Shown: piece by piece, positions 12,801 to 25,035 of the stretch
How the letters are laid out: each line of letters starts with the position of its first letter
Numbering within the stretch: position 1 is the stretch's first letter
Source: Sclerurus mexicanus
Taxonomy: Eukaryota > Chordata > Aves > Passeriformes > Furnariidae
Direction: 5' to 3'
DNA length: 64,000 nt
Assembly: GCA_013396755.1 (NCBI GenBank)
Contig: VWZF01007822.1
Span: forward strand, 1-64,000
Made by a program: the position numbers and the translations under genes
Notes under the pieces: model-generated
What the model was told of the DNA's origin: nothing
Database searches by the model: none
Seen by the model: only the letters and a program-made list of their open reading frames with translations

Positions 12801-14190
12801 GAGTCACTGTCACTCCCTGACCTCTTTCTTACCCCTCCTCTTCTTTCATGAAAGATGATGTGTGTGATTACAGGTTTTGACTTTCCAGCTCCTGCATCAA
12901 AGGGAGGGTCTTAACAGTACTGATGTGCCTAACTGGATATAGGACATAACAAATTGGCCCTTTTTGGATAATAATGGAGCCTGAGAATGAATGAGAACTT
13001 GTCTGTGATTTCACACTATTCCAACAAGTGCTTGCTGACTTTGTTTCTTTCCGACACTAAATCCTTGTAGACAGTTTTGAGTCCAGGATTTACTAATGTC
13101 ATCCTCTGGAAAGAATCTTGTGTTTTTGTCGAAACTGACAGAGACTGTGGCTGAGGTGTGTTGATGTTCTGGCTGCTTTTCAAGAAAGCACAGATGGTCT
13201 GAACACCTTTCTAGAATTTTTAAGTAGTCACATGCCTTCCCATTAAAATTTACAAAGGAACTGGAGAAACAAAACTTTTTTTTTTTTTTTTTCCTAAACA
13301 TATATGTCTGTATACTGGTGGTGAGCTCCTTATATATTCTGGTTAGGAGTCTTGTACATAGGAATCAATATATTCTGTAAACACTAAAATTCATACCCTG
13401 ATTGGCAAAATAAATGCTCCAAAGACATCTGAACAACAAGAAAAGACAACCAACCAATAAACAAACAAACAGAAAAAGTGCCCCAAACCCTACAAAAATA
13501 TCAATAGTTTTGAATAAAGTTTTTAACGGAAGCAGAAGTCTTTTTTCAGTCTATTATATAAAACAAGGAGAGATCTCATGTCTGTTTTTGGTTTGGGTTG
13601 TGGTTGTTCATGGGGTTTTTTAAATGTAAAGTGTATTTTATATCCAACAGATGAAGAAACATCAATCCTTGCTTTGTGAATGTGAAGGCAATATGCTCTT
13701 TTTTAATTTAAAAAGAGAATCCACTAGCTTTAAAAAAAATAAAAAAATAAAGAGCTGAAATCAATCTTATTTAGCAAAGCCTTAAGGAACCAAAGAAGCC
13801 ATCTATCTTTTCTTTAACTGCTTGTCTAGTAATCTCCAAGTAAGAGCCTGTCTTTCACTTTAGATGGAAATGAAGTTGCAATTAGAAAAGTGCTTCAATC
13901 ATTTACTGCTGTCCTTAAACTAAGCATGAGAAAACTATCATAGGTAAAAATAAAAATTGACCCCAAACTGACTGTAAGGTCAAACTGAACTTGAACTAAT
14001 TATTCTCTGGTTTTTTGTACATTGAAAAGACATACTGAATTGCAGAGGAAAAAAAGGAATCTTGTTGTAGTTCTTAAGAAGTCAAAATATCCTGAAAATC
14101 TTTTGAAAATAGGAGCTTTTGTGAGGTGTTTGACTTTAAATGCAGAAAATATTAAGCAAAAAGTACTCATACGCCTAATTTCATCAAATT
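9801..14190. other. Unassigned AT-rich non-coding sequence
   Basis: No gene or dispersed repeat recognised. It contains a poly-T tract (13276-13292) and an AAAC-rich patch near 13446-13472. Short open frames appear random. Confidence 0.55.
13276..13292. repeat. Poly-T tract (T17)
   Basis: Uninterrupted T run, seen directly. Confidence 0.95.
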
Positions 14191-14199
14191 CTGTGGATC

Positions 14200-14830
14200 C
14201 TGGCTGTCTTTTTAAACACCAAATCAGGGTCCATGGGTCATGGGCCTCACTGGTGGTCTCCAGCTCTGCCATAGCCCTGTTCTCTCTGACCATCCCAGGG
14301 CTGTATCTGACCTGGAACCCCATCTGTGCTCTGCCCACACACCTGCCACAAAGCTGCAGCAGGCATTTTGGCACCGAGTGCTAATCAGTGCCTAGTGCTT
14401 TCTGACTGCTTGCATGCTTTCTTTCCCAGCAATTCCCTGAAGAACTCACGCTGTCAGCCTCTTCCCTGAGAGCTGAATAACCTTTGGAGATAAATCTATC
14501 TGCACTGCAGCTCCTGATCTGTGTCTGGAATAAGGAGATAGCCAAAGGGGAACAGGGCAGGCAGGACTTGTATCTTCATGGGGCGAGATAGCATGGGGTT
14601 GTGTCAGGGATAAGCCACCCCATGCCATTGCCCAAAAAATACATGGCTTGACGGAGCAGTTCATGTTAGCAGGGTGTATGGACAGCATCCGTGGAGGAGA
14701 AACAGCCACACTACTGTGTCTGAACAGCCCTTTTTCAGCCCTAGAAGAAGAAAACCTGCTACAACCCCCCATCTCATTTTAGCCCCAGGAGCAGGGAAAC
14801 AGCAGCCTTGTAGCTGATGTTATTGGCTTA
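14200..14830. other. Locally GC-richer patch of unknown nature
   Basis: In contrast to its AT-rich flanks, this stretch is rich in CAGC, GGGC and CTGCC words. It carries opposing open frames of 120 codons (+, 14022-14384), 124 codons (-, 14000-14374) and 108 codons (-, 14446-14772). None shows a recognisable domain. It could be an old LTR, a fragment of an unrecognised retrocopy, or an islet of unique sequence. I found no terminal TG..CA pair with a clear target duplication. Confidence 0.4.
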
Positions 14831-17800
14831 TCTACAGTTCCAGTCAGCAGAGAGATATTTCACATGGTGATAGTTTCTTGTCTTAACAAAGTGAATGCAA
14901 GTCTTGCTTTACCTTGTTCATAGTGACTTTGTTCCTCTCTAAGAGCTCCCTGATTTCTTCCAGAGTCAGATTGGTAACTTCAAAAGTTCCATTTCTATGG
15001 CTTACTGTCAGACAGTAGTCCTTTCAAAAACCTTTCAATACCAAACCCACCTGTGTCCATTTCATTTATGTTCTTATGTGTTTGAGGATCATTATTATTG
15101 TTTTAAACAAGGATACTTTTTTGTTTATTTATTTTCTTTCATTGGGTCTCACTCTGATCTTACCTCAGGAGTAACGACTGAAGTATTGGCACCAGGCTGT
15201 AGCTCTTTAAGTGCTGGCTTTCAGAGTTATAGCCAGGCTTAGAAACATGAATTTGGAATGACACAGCAGAAGTGGAGATCCTGCACTTGTCTGGGCAATA
15301 ACAGTGTAGGTTGTGACAAAGTCTTTTGGTTGCCATCTCCATCAATTGTGGCTGAGCACAGAAGCAGCCCAACTCCTCATGGGTATGTGTATGGAAAACA
15401 TGGTTGAACATTTTAACTCAAGTAATCTTTCCTTTTTTTTTGTTTTATCCTAGTTTCTTATTTCTTTTCTGGCAGGCATCAGCACTCCTGGGAAAACTTT
15501 TCTTGTATGTAATAAAAATAAGATTACTTTCGTGTAGCTTTTAATTGCCAATGTTTTTCCAGCTTTCAAAGACTCCTACTTCCATACCCTTTGCAAAGGA
15601 CTGTGTTATTGTTATGCTGTTTGGTTTAACTTCATGATTTGTAGTAAACATGGTTACTGTTTTACTTGTTAAAGGAAATAGAATAAGTACATGTCTTTAA
15701 GCTATAATGTTTCTCAGTTGCCAGTAAAACTTAAGCAGAATGAAAGCCACAAGGGTGGTGTCAGAGTTACTCAGTCATGTAGCCTTTTAACCTATGAAGA
15801 AATACATGAATGTTATGTTTTTGGATCCTAAAAGATTCCTATAAAATTATGATATACAACCCTGAAGTAGTTTATGCTAGCAAGCATTTAATTAATGTAA
15901 AAACTGAACTTAAATTTACCTCAGTTAGGAATAATCCACTTAGTTCTATAATAGTGTTTTAAATACATCAAAAGTGACAATAAATGCAACTGGTTTCATA
16001 TATTCATGCTTTAGTGAAAGGAACAGAACCTCTATTTCCTATAATAAACTACAGTCGTATCGGTAGCTCATTATTGACCAATCACGTAACTGACAATAAA
16101 TATTACAGTTCATCATGTGATTATGATATCCACAGAAAGATCCTAATATCAAATAATTCATGACCCTGAAGCAAGACCATGATTAATTTAGTTGAGCTCT
16201 TTGTGCTAAATGAGAGTCTTTTTGTTTAACTGAGGATACTTCGTAAAGAAAGAAAACATTATAGCTAGGTATAATTCATTAAACTCATAAATATGCATAG
16301 CAATATAGAAAAATAGATCCATGTGCACCAGCCATACTTTTGCTGCTAAAATCTTTGCAATATCTAAACTTCCAGGAGACAGGAAGACATTGCAAGATAT
16401 AGTCAATTGTTCTGGGGTAAGAGGAGATCTGAGAATATATTTTGTCTAAAATTTTCCAAATTTATTTAGTTTGAAAATGTTATCAAGAACACAGCAATTT
16501 TAGGTTACATTCTCAGAATTTCAACCACTGGTGCAAAATGGCTTAGACTGGCTCTAATTCAAAACCATATTCTAACCATGAGTAATAGGTATTAAACCAT
16601 ATTTAGGCTATTTATCTGAGACATGGAAACCACTTTTTCCCAATGTTGCTTTTGTTAATTCAGGAGAAACCTGAAACTTGGATGTCTCAGGCTATAAATC
16701 CAGTTGTAGATATAAAAAAATTAAATCTCCTAAATTCCGATCTTCAGTTCTTTCTTATAGCAAGGAACTTCACAGCTAAATTATTTGAAAGTCAAACATT
16801 TCAATTGCTTACTCATGAGGAATGTGCCTGATTTTTTTTTTTTTTTAATACATTCCCATTTAGTGTACAGACCATTCACTGGTTGAATACAAGCTTCAAA
16901 ATCATTTCCCATGCTCCAGCAAAGTCTACTGAAAATAGAGAATTAACTTCAAGTGACCCAGGAGACTAATGATGATCTGCTTTTACTGCTTGTCCCTTTC
17001 AAATCTCACAAAAGTCCCTGGCATGCTAATATTTACCAAATGAGAAGATGTAACAGTCCCTTAAGACAACTGTAAGCTGCTAATTGGAAACAGAAATTAT
17101 TTTGGATCTTGCTACAGCTAAGTCAGGATACTGTTTGTAAGTACTGTGAGAGTTGTGGGCTTTATATTTATTATGAAAATGTTGTATTGTTTTAGTATTT
17201 TAAGAAAGTTATTCAGATAGTTGATCCCCACTTTTCCAAGGGAATGGATCTAACTTTCAGAATGTCATCTGTAAGAAATGATATTCTGCTGAGCTCTGCA
17301 AGTGCAGAGGACATTTTTCAAAATGCTGTATCTATTAGTCATCCAACTACCAGTAAAAAGCAGACTAAAATGACATTAGGAATACAAAACTGGCTAGCAA
17401 TAATAAAACGGAAAACAATGAAACACATATCCATCAATTCTTCAGTAATACTGTTATGATTAATAATGTCAACAATGAACAAACTATTTCAGAGAGATTT
17501 CCTAACAAGATTTTCTTTTAGTAGATATTAAGAGTTCACTGAGGAGTTGTTCCACATGTGTCACTTGGAATCTGTCACTCATTTGTGGCTGGTCTGTGGT
17601 ACAGCCAACCAAATATGCAATAAGTTTCACCCTGGATGATAGAATCAACGAAAGAATAAAAAAATAAATATGCTAAGTTTGATAGGCAAGATCAGTATGA
17701 AGCCTATTAAAATGATCAGAATTTTAATACATAGACTTGCAGCTTGAAGGTACTCAGTTGATATCAATAATGATACATTATAACCTTGGATGTTGTAAAG

Positions 17801-20800
17801 TCAGCTAGGATTTCCAGCTGCAGGAAAATTTATGGCATTTTTAAGGAAATTAATAACTTTAAAAAATTGTTAAGGGATATCCAAAAGATCTTTTTAAACT
17901 ACACAGAATTTATCATAATGCCTAGTCTTTTTCCACAAAGAAAGACTTTCTTGAGATATAAATTATTCCCCTGTCAAGTTTTAAAGTCTATATGGAATGA
18001 GTGAAATCCTAAGAGAAGTGGTGACTGATGAGTAATATTCAGATCTTCCTCACTTTTTAAAACTACAGATGCTCACAATGCCTTTTATTCTCTTATTTCT
18101 TAATTGAATTTTGGTATTGTAAAGTCAGACTTCCTTTTCTCATACACTCCTCTTTCACATAAGTGCAAAGTATCTACTCGGTTTCCCAAAAATTAAGACT
18201 TTTCTTGGGGCATTATATTTAGACAGCATAGCACTCTGGCATAAATAAATAAAAATATCAACGCACACATAAATAGGAAAGAAAAAAGGAAAAAATTTGT
18301 GTTTTTTGTCATCTCACATGGAAGCAGAGTGGAGTTTGTTATCCGTACCACTAACTTCCTTCTGGTGCTCACTACATTTGAAACCCTTCCCCCCCCCCCC
18401 CCGCCCCGATTTTCCTCAGTATGCCAAGCTTAGCTCAAACATCACTTCTCTCTGCTGATAAATTTGGAAAGTGCCCAGATTGAACAGCAGAGTGGGTGGA
18501 CTAATACAACTGAAAATCATTGCCTGAACTGATCCTGGCATTTTATTTTGCTTCATGATTAAATTCAAAATGAAGACCTTAAAAGCCAAGCAAGTTGTGA
18601 GGAGAAAATAAAGTCTGGAGGAAAGTGTCCACAATGTTTAAAGACAAGTCAGTGCAATGTATCTATGAAGTCTGGATCACACTCCAGGATTGGGTCAGCT
18701 CCTGTGTAAGTACAATGTACTTCTGAGCTTATGGCTGTACTTGTTTAAACCCAGAACTACTTTCAAGGTACAGGGCTAGTGTTCACTTTAGACCGTTTGA
18801 TGACATTGATATGTGGACACCTAGGTATATGCTTCAAAGGACAAGTCCGCTGGATTAAAAGTAATTTCATTTTGAAAGCAGCAACCATAATAATGAAAAA
18901 AAAATCAGTTGAAAAAAACCATGGCAATATTGGACATATGGTATCCCACTTGCACTTGACTGTTCTAATCCCTATACTACAGATTTGGGTTCCATCTGCA
19001 TTTTTTTCTCTGCATATTGAATTTTGAATTATATTCAATACTGTAGGAAAAGAACTTAGAGTTGAAGAGCAACCAACAGCCCAAGTTAGGCAATCCAATG
19101 GTTTTTCAAACACTCCTCAAGGAAGCAGGGTATCTAATTCCCCTCTCAGACTGTGACCAGAACTGGGTCTTGAAATACTCTAACCATTGTAGACAAGAGA
19201 AAGGCACCTTTTTGTCCTAAAGGGGAATGATTAGAAGCAGGCTTGCTTATCAGGAGGAAAGGCTCAGCTGCTTCATCTCAGAGGTCATATACCCTAGGGA
19301 AGAGAATGTCTGCTCCATGGACTTATGGCACCTGAGAGGTGGTTGTTAAGACTCCTGCTTGCCCTGGGTCCAGGCTGGTTTCTGTTGAGCTGTCCAGTTG
19401 TATTGAGCATCCAGACTACACCTCTCTGTTTTAGATAAAAAAGCTACCTGTGCAACCAGGTTCAGACTATCACTTCAAGACCCAGCACTTGATGGAGATA
19501 TTTTATCTTATTCTCCGTTTTGTTAGCTCTTTTACAGTACTCAGAAGGTAGTAGACACATAACAAACATGTCTTGAAACAAATGACAGAAGAGATTTATG
19601 AAAATTGGATAAGAATTTGTTAACTCTCTAAGTGGTCAGGAGGAAAAAGCAGTTGTGCATGCCAATCTATAGAGTCTTCTAAAATGCATCTGGCATAATA
19701 TTACATCGAATATTCTTCAGAAACAATTCTATGTGAGATTTAATGCAGGACACAAGTAACTGGTAAGAAATAGCAAAATAATTAGCCACAAATTGTCTTA
19801 TGTAGATTAGATGGCAAATTTCCTTAAACAGTGAAAACTGCCATAGGAACCTTAGGCAAGGCAATCAGTTGCATTCCCAGATCTGGACACCATCAAGATC
19901 CACCTCCAAGTCTGAGTCATTGCATCTTGAATATTCTCTAAGCCTCTTCAAAAACCTTTCAGATGATTCTTAATCCCTGTTGAAATATGAGTTACTTTCA
20001 TGTCTGATCTGCATTTCAGCAGGAACCATGTAGGCATTTTTGGTTTTTTCTCTACCTTTAACCTTTCTTCCTCATTTTGTTGAAGCTGGGAGGGGAAAAA
20101 AAAAAAGTACAGAATTTTACTTGTGCAATTTTGCTTTTTTGTTCTTGAATTTCTTCTGTATCTCCTCATACTAAATTTATCCAAGTGGATAAATTAATGT
20201 ATGCCTCTAGATTCTGATTTATCTTCAAGTAAATGACAATATTTGTATGACAATTTTCCCTTAATTAATAAAACAAGTCATTATCTCAAAAATCCAAGGC
20301 AATTATCACTATATTTCCTACTGAAAAATTATGTGGTTTATATTTTAAAATTTCTCAATCCTATAGGATATGGCTCCTGTTGTTATCACTAGCTTTATGG
20401 TAGGCTTAAGACAGAAAGAAACAGTTTGTAATGCCTGCATTGGACTTTCAGCTTTTTTTTCATTTTCGTGTCAAGTAGTAACAGGAAATGAGGAAGTTAA
20501 TGTATTTTTCAGTCCAAATGAATATTGTTAAAAAGAAGTGGATATAAACTAAATTTTCAGTTTGTCGATCTTAGTAGTAGATTAAGAAATAAAAACATTA
20601 TGAAAACCTACTAGCTTAGATTTTTGTGAGAGGAAAACAGGGAAGTAAAGGAGGTTTTATGTAGCCACAAATATTCTCCACATAAAATATGTAAAGTACA
20701 GTTAAAATGTTACTAAGCATAAAAACAAGGCTCAGAATTAGGATATGCCACAATGAAGTCTGCCTGCAGAGTCTGTCTCTGGTATTCGTGAACTGTGACT

Positions 20801-22334
20801 GAATCATTAACTATCTGATCATATACTTATTTTTTGATAATGTCACTGTCTTATTCAACTCATATGAAGAAAAGTGTTTTATTACTTGTTGTATTGTCAT
20901 TCCCCATATACATTAAAACATGTGCTGAAGACCTAATTATTAATTTCCTTCTTGTACTCTGATACAATGTGCTTCCCTATGGCATTTGACTGTTCTTCAT
21001 TTTCACAATGGTCCTCAGAAGTAAAGGAGAGGCATTATCTTAATTTTTAAGGTGTAGTATAACATAGCTAAGGACAGAAATAGCTGTTACTGCATGAGAA
21101 CACATGGCCACAAATGGATTCAGCTCACAGTTAAAGACACCAAACTGTAAGTTTCTAAAGATAAGTGTATTGAAGGTCTCACTATAGTCACTGGAGATTT
21201 GTTTAATAGAGTTGGTGGAATGCAGGAAGCTATTTACCTCATTCTGAAGTAGAAAGCCAGAATTCAGCTTGATTGCCTTACCATACAGATTTGAGGCCAC
21301 CTGAAGTCCCTTATCCCAATAGCTCACTAGCAGTTCCTTTAAATATCCTGGAGACGTGAGTCATAGGTGTTCATCCTGAGGCACTTGGGTAGAGCAGAGA
21401 ATTTCACATGGCAATTAATGCCTGTATGAACAAGATGAACAAGCTAAGTCATGTCTGTCATTGATTGGCTGGATTGTTCTCTATACTGCTGGGCAAATAC
21501 TCTTCAGTTGTAAAGGGAGCTTTGACACTTTCCTCATGCAGTTGACTAAAGGTAGCTGCCTTATTCAATGAGATGTTGAATCCTGCCCTGAGTGTTCTTT
21601 AAAAACCATGTTAAGGGTTAAGTGATTGTTTATAGCAAATATACTGTAAATGAATTTTCAGCCAGGCTTTGGTTAAAAACTGTAAGCTGAATATTCCAGG
21701 CTCTCAGACTGAAATCTTCCCAGTACTTCAATGTGAGTGTTGTGCACCAGACTGGTCAAGTTACTTAGTGATGTGTAGTATTTGTGCGAGCACACAACAT
21801 CCCTCACTGCAGTGAGTGCATGCAGCTCAGGCCCTGAACCTTGTGCTGGAGACACACAAAATGAGTAACATTTAACATCCTTCCTCATCCTTTATTCTCA
21901 AGTGCAGTTTCTTCAGCAGATTTGACTTGCCCTGAGCACTAAATAAGCAAAATAAGTATCTGTGGTTAACACTGAATGTGGACAAGTAACTAAAGACTGA
22001 ACCGTGTCTAGAGTGGTTGGGAGTGAGATACTACATCACAGAGTAACTTTCCACATCTCCCCATACAGCAGCTATTAGAAGCCTGTCAGAGAGGCAACAT
22101 ACCACTTTTCTGGATCATAACTTTTATATCTCTTGCTTTTGGTCTCCTGGAAATCAAAGCCCAGTCATCAACAAGAACAGAATCACTCTACACAATACAG
22201 AGAAAGTGCTTGTCCAGGTGGGCATTGCTGAGGCAGAGGCCTGCAACATTTGTGCTAGGAATCACTTTATTCTTTAGAGTGTAAGAGAGAAGAAAGTGTA
22301 GTTATTTTGAACAAGATAGTTTACCCAATAGTTC
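14831..22334. other. Unassigned AT-rich non-coding sequence
   Basis: No gene or confident dispersed repeat over about 7.5 kb. It holds a C-tract at 18389-18407 and a poly-T near 16831-16848. A weak CR1-like phrase near 19224-19275 is not strong enough to call. Confidence 0.55.
18389..18407. repeat. Poly-C tract (C14, then GCCCC)
   Basis: Fourteen consecutive C followed by G and four C: a homopolymer G-tract on the minus strand. Confidence 0.95.
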
Positions 22335-22339
22335 GATGA

Positions 22340-22849
22340 ACAATTCTGCTACCTATACTGAAAGACTTCAACACTATTTTATGATCTCAATATTACATAA
22401 AAGATGGCTGTTTTGCTGAGTGTAATGGTCACCAAAACTATATCCTGTAGCACAGCATTATAGATGCTATTAAAGCAAAAGAAAAAACTTTTGTTGAGAC
22501 TGTGGAAATTCTGCAAAATTACCTATCCCCAAAGCCACTTATGATTGCAAAGCATTTCTGCTTTTATAGATAGAATCAAGAAAATGAAACATTTACTGAA
22601 TATGTGACTGGATTAAAGCAATTAAATGAGCATTGCCAGTTTGGAGGGAGTTTAAATGATGCATTAAGAGAATGTTTAGTAAGTGTTATGCAAAATAATT
22701 CAATCCAAAACCAGTCTCTGCTGGAAACAGAATTGACCCCAAAGTGTGCAGTAGATATTGCAATGTCAAAGGTGCCAGAGTTGCAATACTTTGTGAAGCC
22801 TATGCAACAAAAAAATTACAGTCTCAGAGACCAGGATGCAGAGAACTGA
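22340..22849 (+). pseudogene. Ty3/gypsy gag (capsid region), broken
   Basis: Three frames are needed to read it. YTERLQHYF lies at 22354-22380 (frame 1), AVLLSVMVTKT at 22407-22439 (frame 3), then TFVETVEILQNYLSPKPLM from 22487 and, after an in-frame TAG at 22571, NENETFTEYVTG... LNEHCQFGGSLNDALRE (22622-22672) and PKCAVDIAMS (frame 2), ending at a TGA at 22847. The pattern 'Y-E-RL--YF ... LLSV ... T--E-VE-L--YL-PKPL-IA ... F-R-NQ-E-E----Y-- -LK-L-EHC-FG--L-DALR--LV' is the conserved gag core of gypsy-group elements. At least two frameshifts and three stops exclude function as written. A domesticated gag would need an open frame, and none is seen. Confidence 0.82.
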
Positions 22850-22858
22850 AAGATTAGG

Positions 22859-22960
22859 TGCCTCCAGTGAGAAAAACCATCTCCTGATACTAATCATTGG
22901 TGATTCAAGGACAAATTCTGTAGGAACTGCAAACAGCAGATACATTCAGAAAGTGTCTGG
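22859..22960 (+). pseudogene. Decayed tandem CCHC zinc knuckles of gag nucleocapsid
   Basis: This is in the same frame as the preceding gag block. The second knuckle reads C-R-N-C-K-Q-Q-I-H-S-E-S-V-W (22919-22960): CX2CX4HX4 with the last Cys changed to Trp. The first starts with TGC at 22859 and keeps the 14-residue spacing, but Cys-4 is now a TGA stop, the His position is Pro and the last Cys is again Trp (TGG). A further TGA follows directly, where an Arg codon CGA would give TGA by CpG decay. The linker FKDKFC is kept. Spacing identifies the module although few ligands survive. Confidence 0.75.
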
Positions 22961-23077
22961 GTCAGTGCAAGTAAAACTACCATCTCATTTGCAAATAACC
23001 ACTACAAGGCTGCATGGGATACAGTAGCATCTCTAATCCAGTTACTTTAGAAAATTAAAAAAAGATATATGCTTAAA

Positions 23078-23320
23078 ATGGAGCCTGAGAAGGATTCTGG
23101 TTTTTTCTGTCCTTTAACAGCAACATTGTAAAGACCTTAGCACTTCTAAGAATGTGTACAAAAGAAATTCTTACTCTCCTGGGTGTTATTCTGCAGACGT
23201 AAGTGATAACTGTAAATGGCATATGCTAATGCTCTGGTTTGTAATACAGTGGTCATGCATTCCTCGATAAAGAATGTCTGAAAAAAATTCAGCTGGACTG
23301 GCCAAGTGTAAAGCCTGCAG
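23078..23320 (+). pseudogene. Ty3/gypsy aspartic protease region, broken
   Basis: A D-S-G triplet at 23093-23101 within MEPEKDSGFF occupies the place of the protease active site (D-[TS]-G). It is followed, after a frame change, by CTKEILTLLGVILQ (23155-23196), matching the 'TYTGE----LG----V' segment of gypsy proteases. FLDKECLKKIQLDWPSVKP (about 23260-23316) then corresponds to the C-terminal 'GR-WL--I-LDW' hallmark, with the Gly-Arg-Trp positions mutated. Stops interrupt the middle. It sits between the zinc knuckles and the reverse transcriptase, as expected in gag-pol. Confidence 0.75.
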
Positions 23321-23436
23321 GCTCCAAAAATAATCATGAGCTGTTGCCCAAAGCAAAAATTAACTGAACTTTTGAGCAGCTGATATCTTCCTGAGATGGT
23401 ACCCAGAAGCTTAAAACATATGAATGTAAAGTGTTG

Positions 23437-24107
23437 TAATTGCTCTCTCTTCAAGCACAATTTTTTGCTATGCTTGTCCAGTATCTTTGTTCGAAGAATA
23501 GCCAAAAGTAGAAGGAAAACATCACCACTTTCCTACCCCTATAGCCTTTCACCCAACAGTAACTGAATTAAAGGGAAACTGCAGTAGTAACAGTTATGAA
23601 AAATAAAAAATGTCAGGACAGGTGGGGATTCAAATTCTGTTAATTGAGGAATGCATGGTATGTTTTCCCAGACTAGAAGATACTTGTCTCTTTAGCGATT
23701 ACTAAGCATTTCCAAAGGATCATACTGGATAAAGCCTACAGGCAAATGGATACTAGATATAACAAGCAGTACCTTACAGCCCTTTCAGCCTAATAGACTG
23801 ATATTTAGAATGGCATAGGTGCTTGCCCTTTGACGTAAACAATGACTGTTGGTTTTCATGACCTATCTGTTTCTCATTGTTATTTGGACAGTATATACAC
23901 ATGGGGGAGGTAGTGCTGAACACCTTGAATGTGTGTTAAGATGGAGTAAATGGGTATTTTAAAGTAGTGTTTAAGAACATTTTACTGAAACTCAGCCTTA
24001 AGTGTTAAAAGTCACAAGTTAGGCTCCAAAAAACTTTTTAAAGTAATGTCTCTATGGTTCTTTTAGTTTGTCTACCAACATTTGTAACATTGCTGTTCAC
24101 ATGGTTG
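23437..24107 (+). pseudogene. Ty3/gypsy reverse transcriptase to connection region, broken
   Basis: Ordered fragments in changing frames: AQFFAMLVQYLCSKNSQK (23455-23511, start of RT), VVTVMKN (23584-23604), PRLEDTCLFS (23667-23696), ILDKAYRQM (23722-23748, motif A with its Asp kept), CYLDSIYTW (23878-23904, the Y-x-D-D box with the second Asp now Ser), AEHLECVL (23915-23938), APKNFLK (24023-24043) and LPTFVTLLFTWL (24072-24107, thumb/connection). Spacing between fragments matches gypsy-group RT apart from small indels. The loss of YLDD and many stops make it catalytically dead. Confidence 0.75.
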
Positions 24108-24110
24108 TGA

Positions 24111-24884
24111 TTCTTTCTATCATAAATAGGTAATTAATAATGACATTGAATGATTTAGGGCTGTGGGAAATAATGTACTGTGGGACATTTTGAGGAACTT
24201 ACTCAACCTTTGGCACTGTCAACATCACCATCCAGACTGTAATTGGAAGTATGCCAATATCCTACCAGAGGTTTCATCTATGAGTGTCAGTGTTACACAA
24301 ATAATTAGGTGGTAATAATACCACATTATCATGAAACCAGTGCTGCTTATTTCTGTCATCCTCTGTAACCAGTCTTATTGCTGCACTTCAATATATGGCT
24401 TTACTCTTTGTGTACAGTCCAATCTCTTTCTCCAACAGGTGTCATTCAGAAAATATTGATGAAGGGAGAAGTCATGTATCACAACATAAAGAAAAATTTC
24501 GCTGTATGGCTTCCATCACATGTTGAAATCTCCAACTCATGATCCATCAAGGGAAAAAATTTCTGTGAGATTGCCTGCGAAAATACATGAAGTGTTTAGA
24601 GAAAAAGGAAAAGGATCCCTGACATCAATACCAGTGCTCCAAAATCTCTCCTTATCCAAAAGACTGAATTTCATCTCAGTGCATGGCACATTTTTTGCTA
24701 TCAGTGAAAATGAGGGATGAAACAGTATTGCATTTAGTAATCTAAAATAGTCTAAAAGGAGACTACTAAGTCTTTTTGCATCTGTATCTTTCACATGTTA
24801 AAATTATTTTATTGCCAAAGAAAAAATCTGCACTGAAGTGGGACACAAAAGCTAAGCAAACCTACATATGGGGTTTTTTTCACC
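24111..24884. other. Unassigned; expected position of RNase H of the fossil element
   Basis: The clear pol similarity fades after about 24110. If the element continued, RNase H would lie here, but I see no convincing conserved blocks in any + frame. The 66-codon (+, 24520-24720) and 85-codon (-, 24537-24794) frames are not recognisable. Confidence 0.4.
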
Positions 24885-25035
24885 TATGTATGAACCATTA
24901 TCCAAGTATGGAAATAGGTAGATGCAAATCAGGAGATAAAGTTAGCTAGGAAATTAGAGAAATCAAATAATAACTTTTCCAGTCTGGCCTGGAGCTGGGA
25001 GAACTATGCTTCTCTTTCTTACACCATGAGCCCTG
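24885..25035 (+). pseudogene. Possible integrase HHCC relic of the Ty3/gypsy element
   Basis: NHYPSMEIGRCK (from about 24892) followed by KLARK and, ~45 bases on, VWPG then LELGELC (about 24990-25010) resembles the start of a gypsy integrase zinc-binding domain (H-P-G-...-MK-LAR--VWWPG). The distance from the RT Y-x-D-D box (about 1.1 kb) is plausible. The match is short, split over frames and lacks the second Cys pair, so this is a weak call. Confidence 0.25.

Larger units (their letters stand above)
22335..24110 (+). mobile_element. Fossil Ty3/gypsy-type LTR retrotransposon interior (gag-pol)
   Basis: Translating the + strand across frames gives, in the correct order for a Metaviridae gag-pol: capsid-like gag (22340-22843), two zinc knuckles (22859-22960), an aspartic protease region (23078-23320) and reverse transcriptase into the connection/thumb region (23437-24107). 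The frame changes several times and stops are common, so it is long dead. The protease end KKIQLDWPSVK and gag block LNEHCQFGGSLNDALRE are typical of the gypsy group annotated as 'K02A2.6-like'. They do not fit avian retroviruses or ERVs. LTRs were not located. RNase H is not clear, and an integrase-like patch at 24885-25035 is only tentative. The family assignment rests on motif order and spacing, not on a database search. Confidence 0.82.

Noticed and set aside
19224..19290. CR1-like phrase (ATGATTAGAAGCAGG ... GGAGGAAAGGCTCAG)
   Set aside because: The flanking text does not continue into CR1 in either direction, so it may be chance or too decayed to call.
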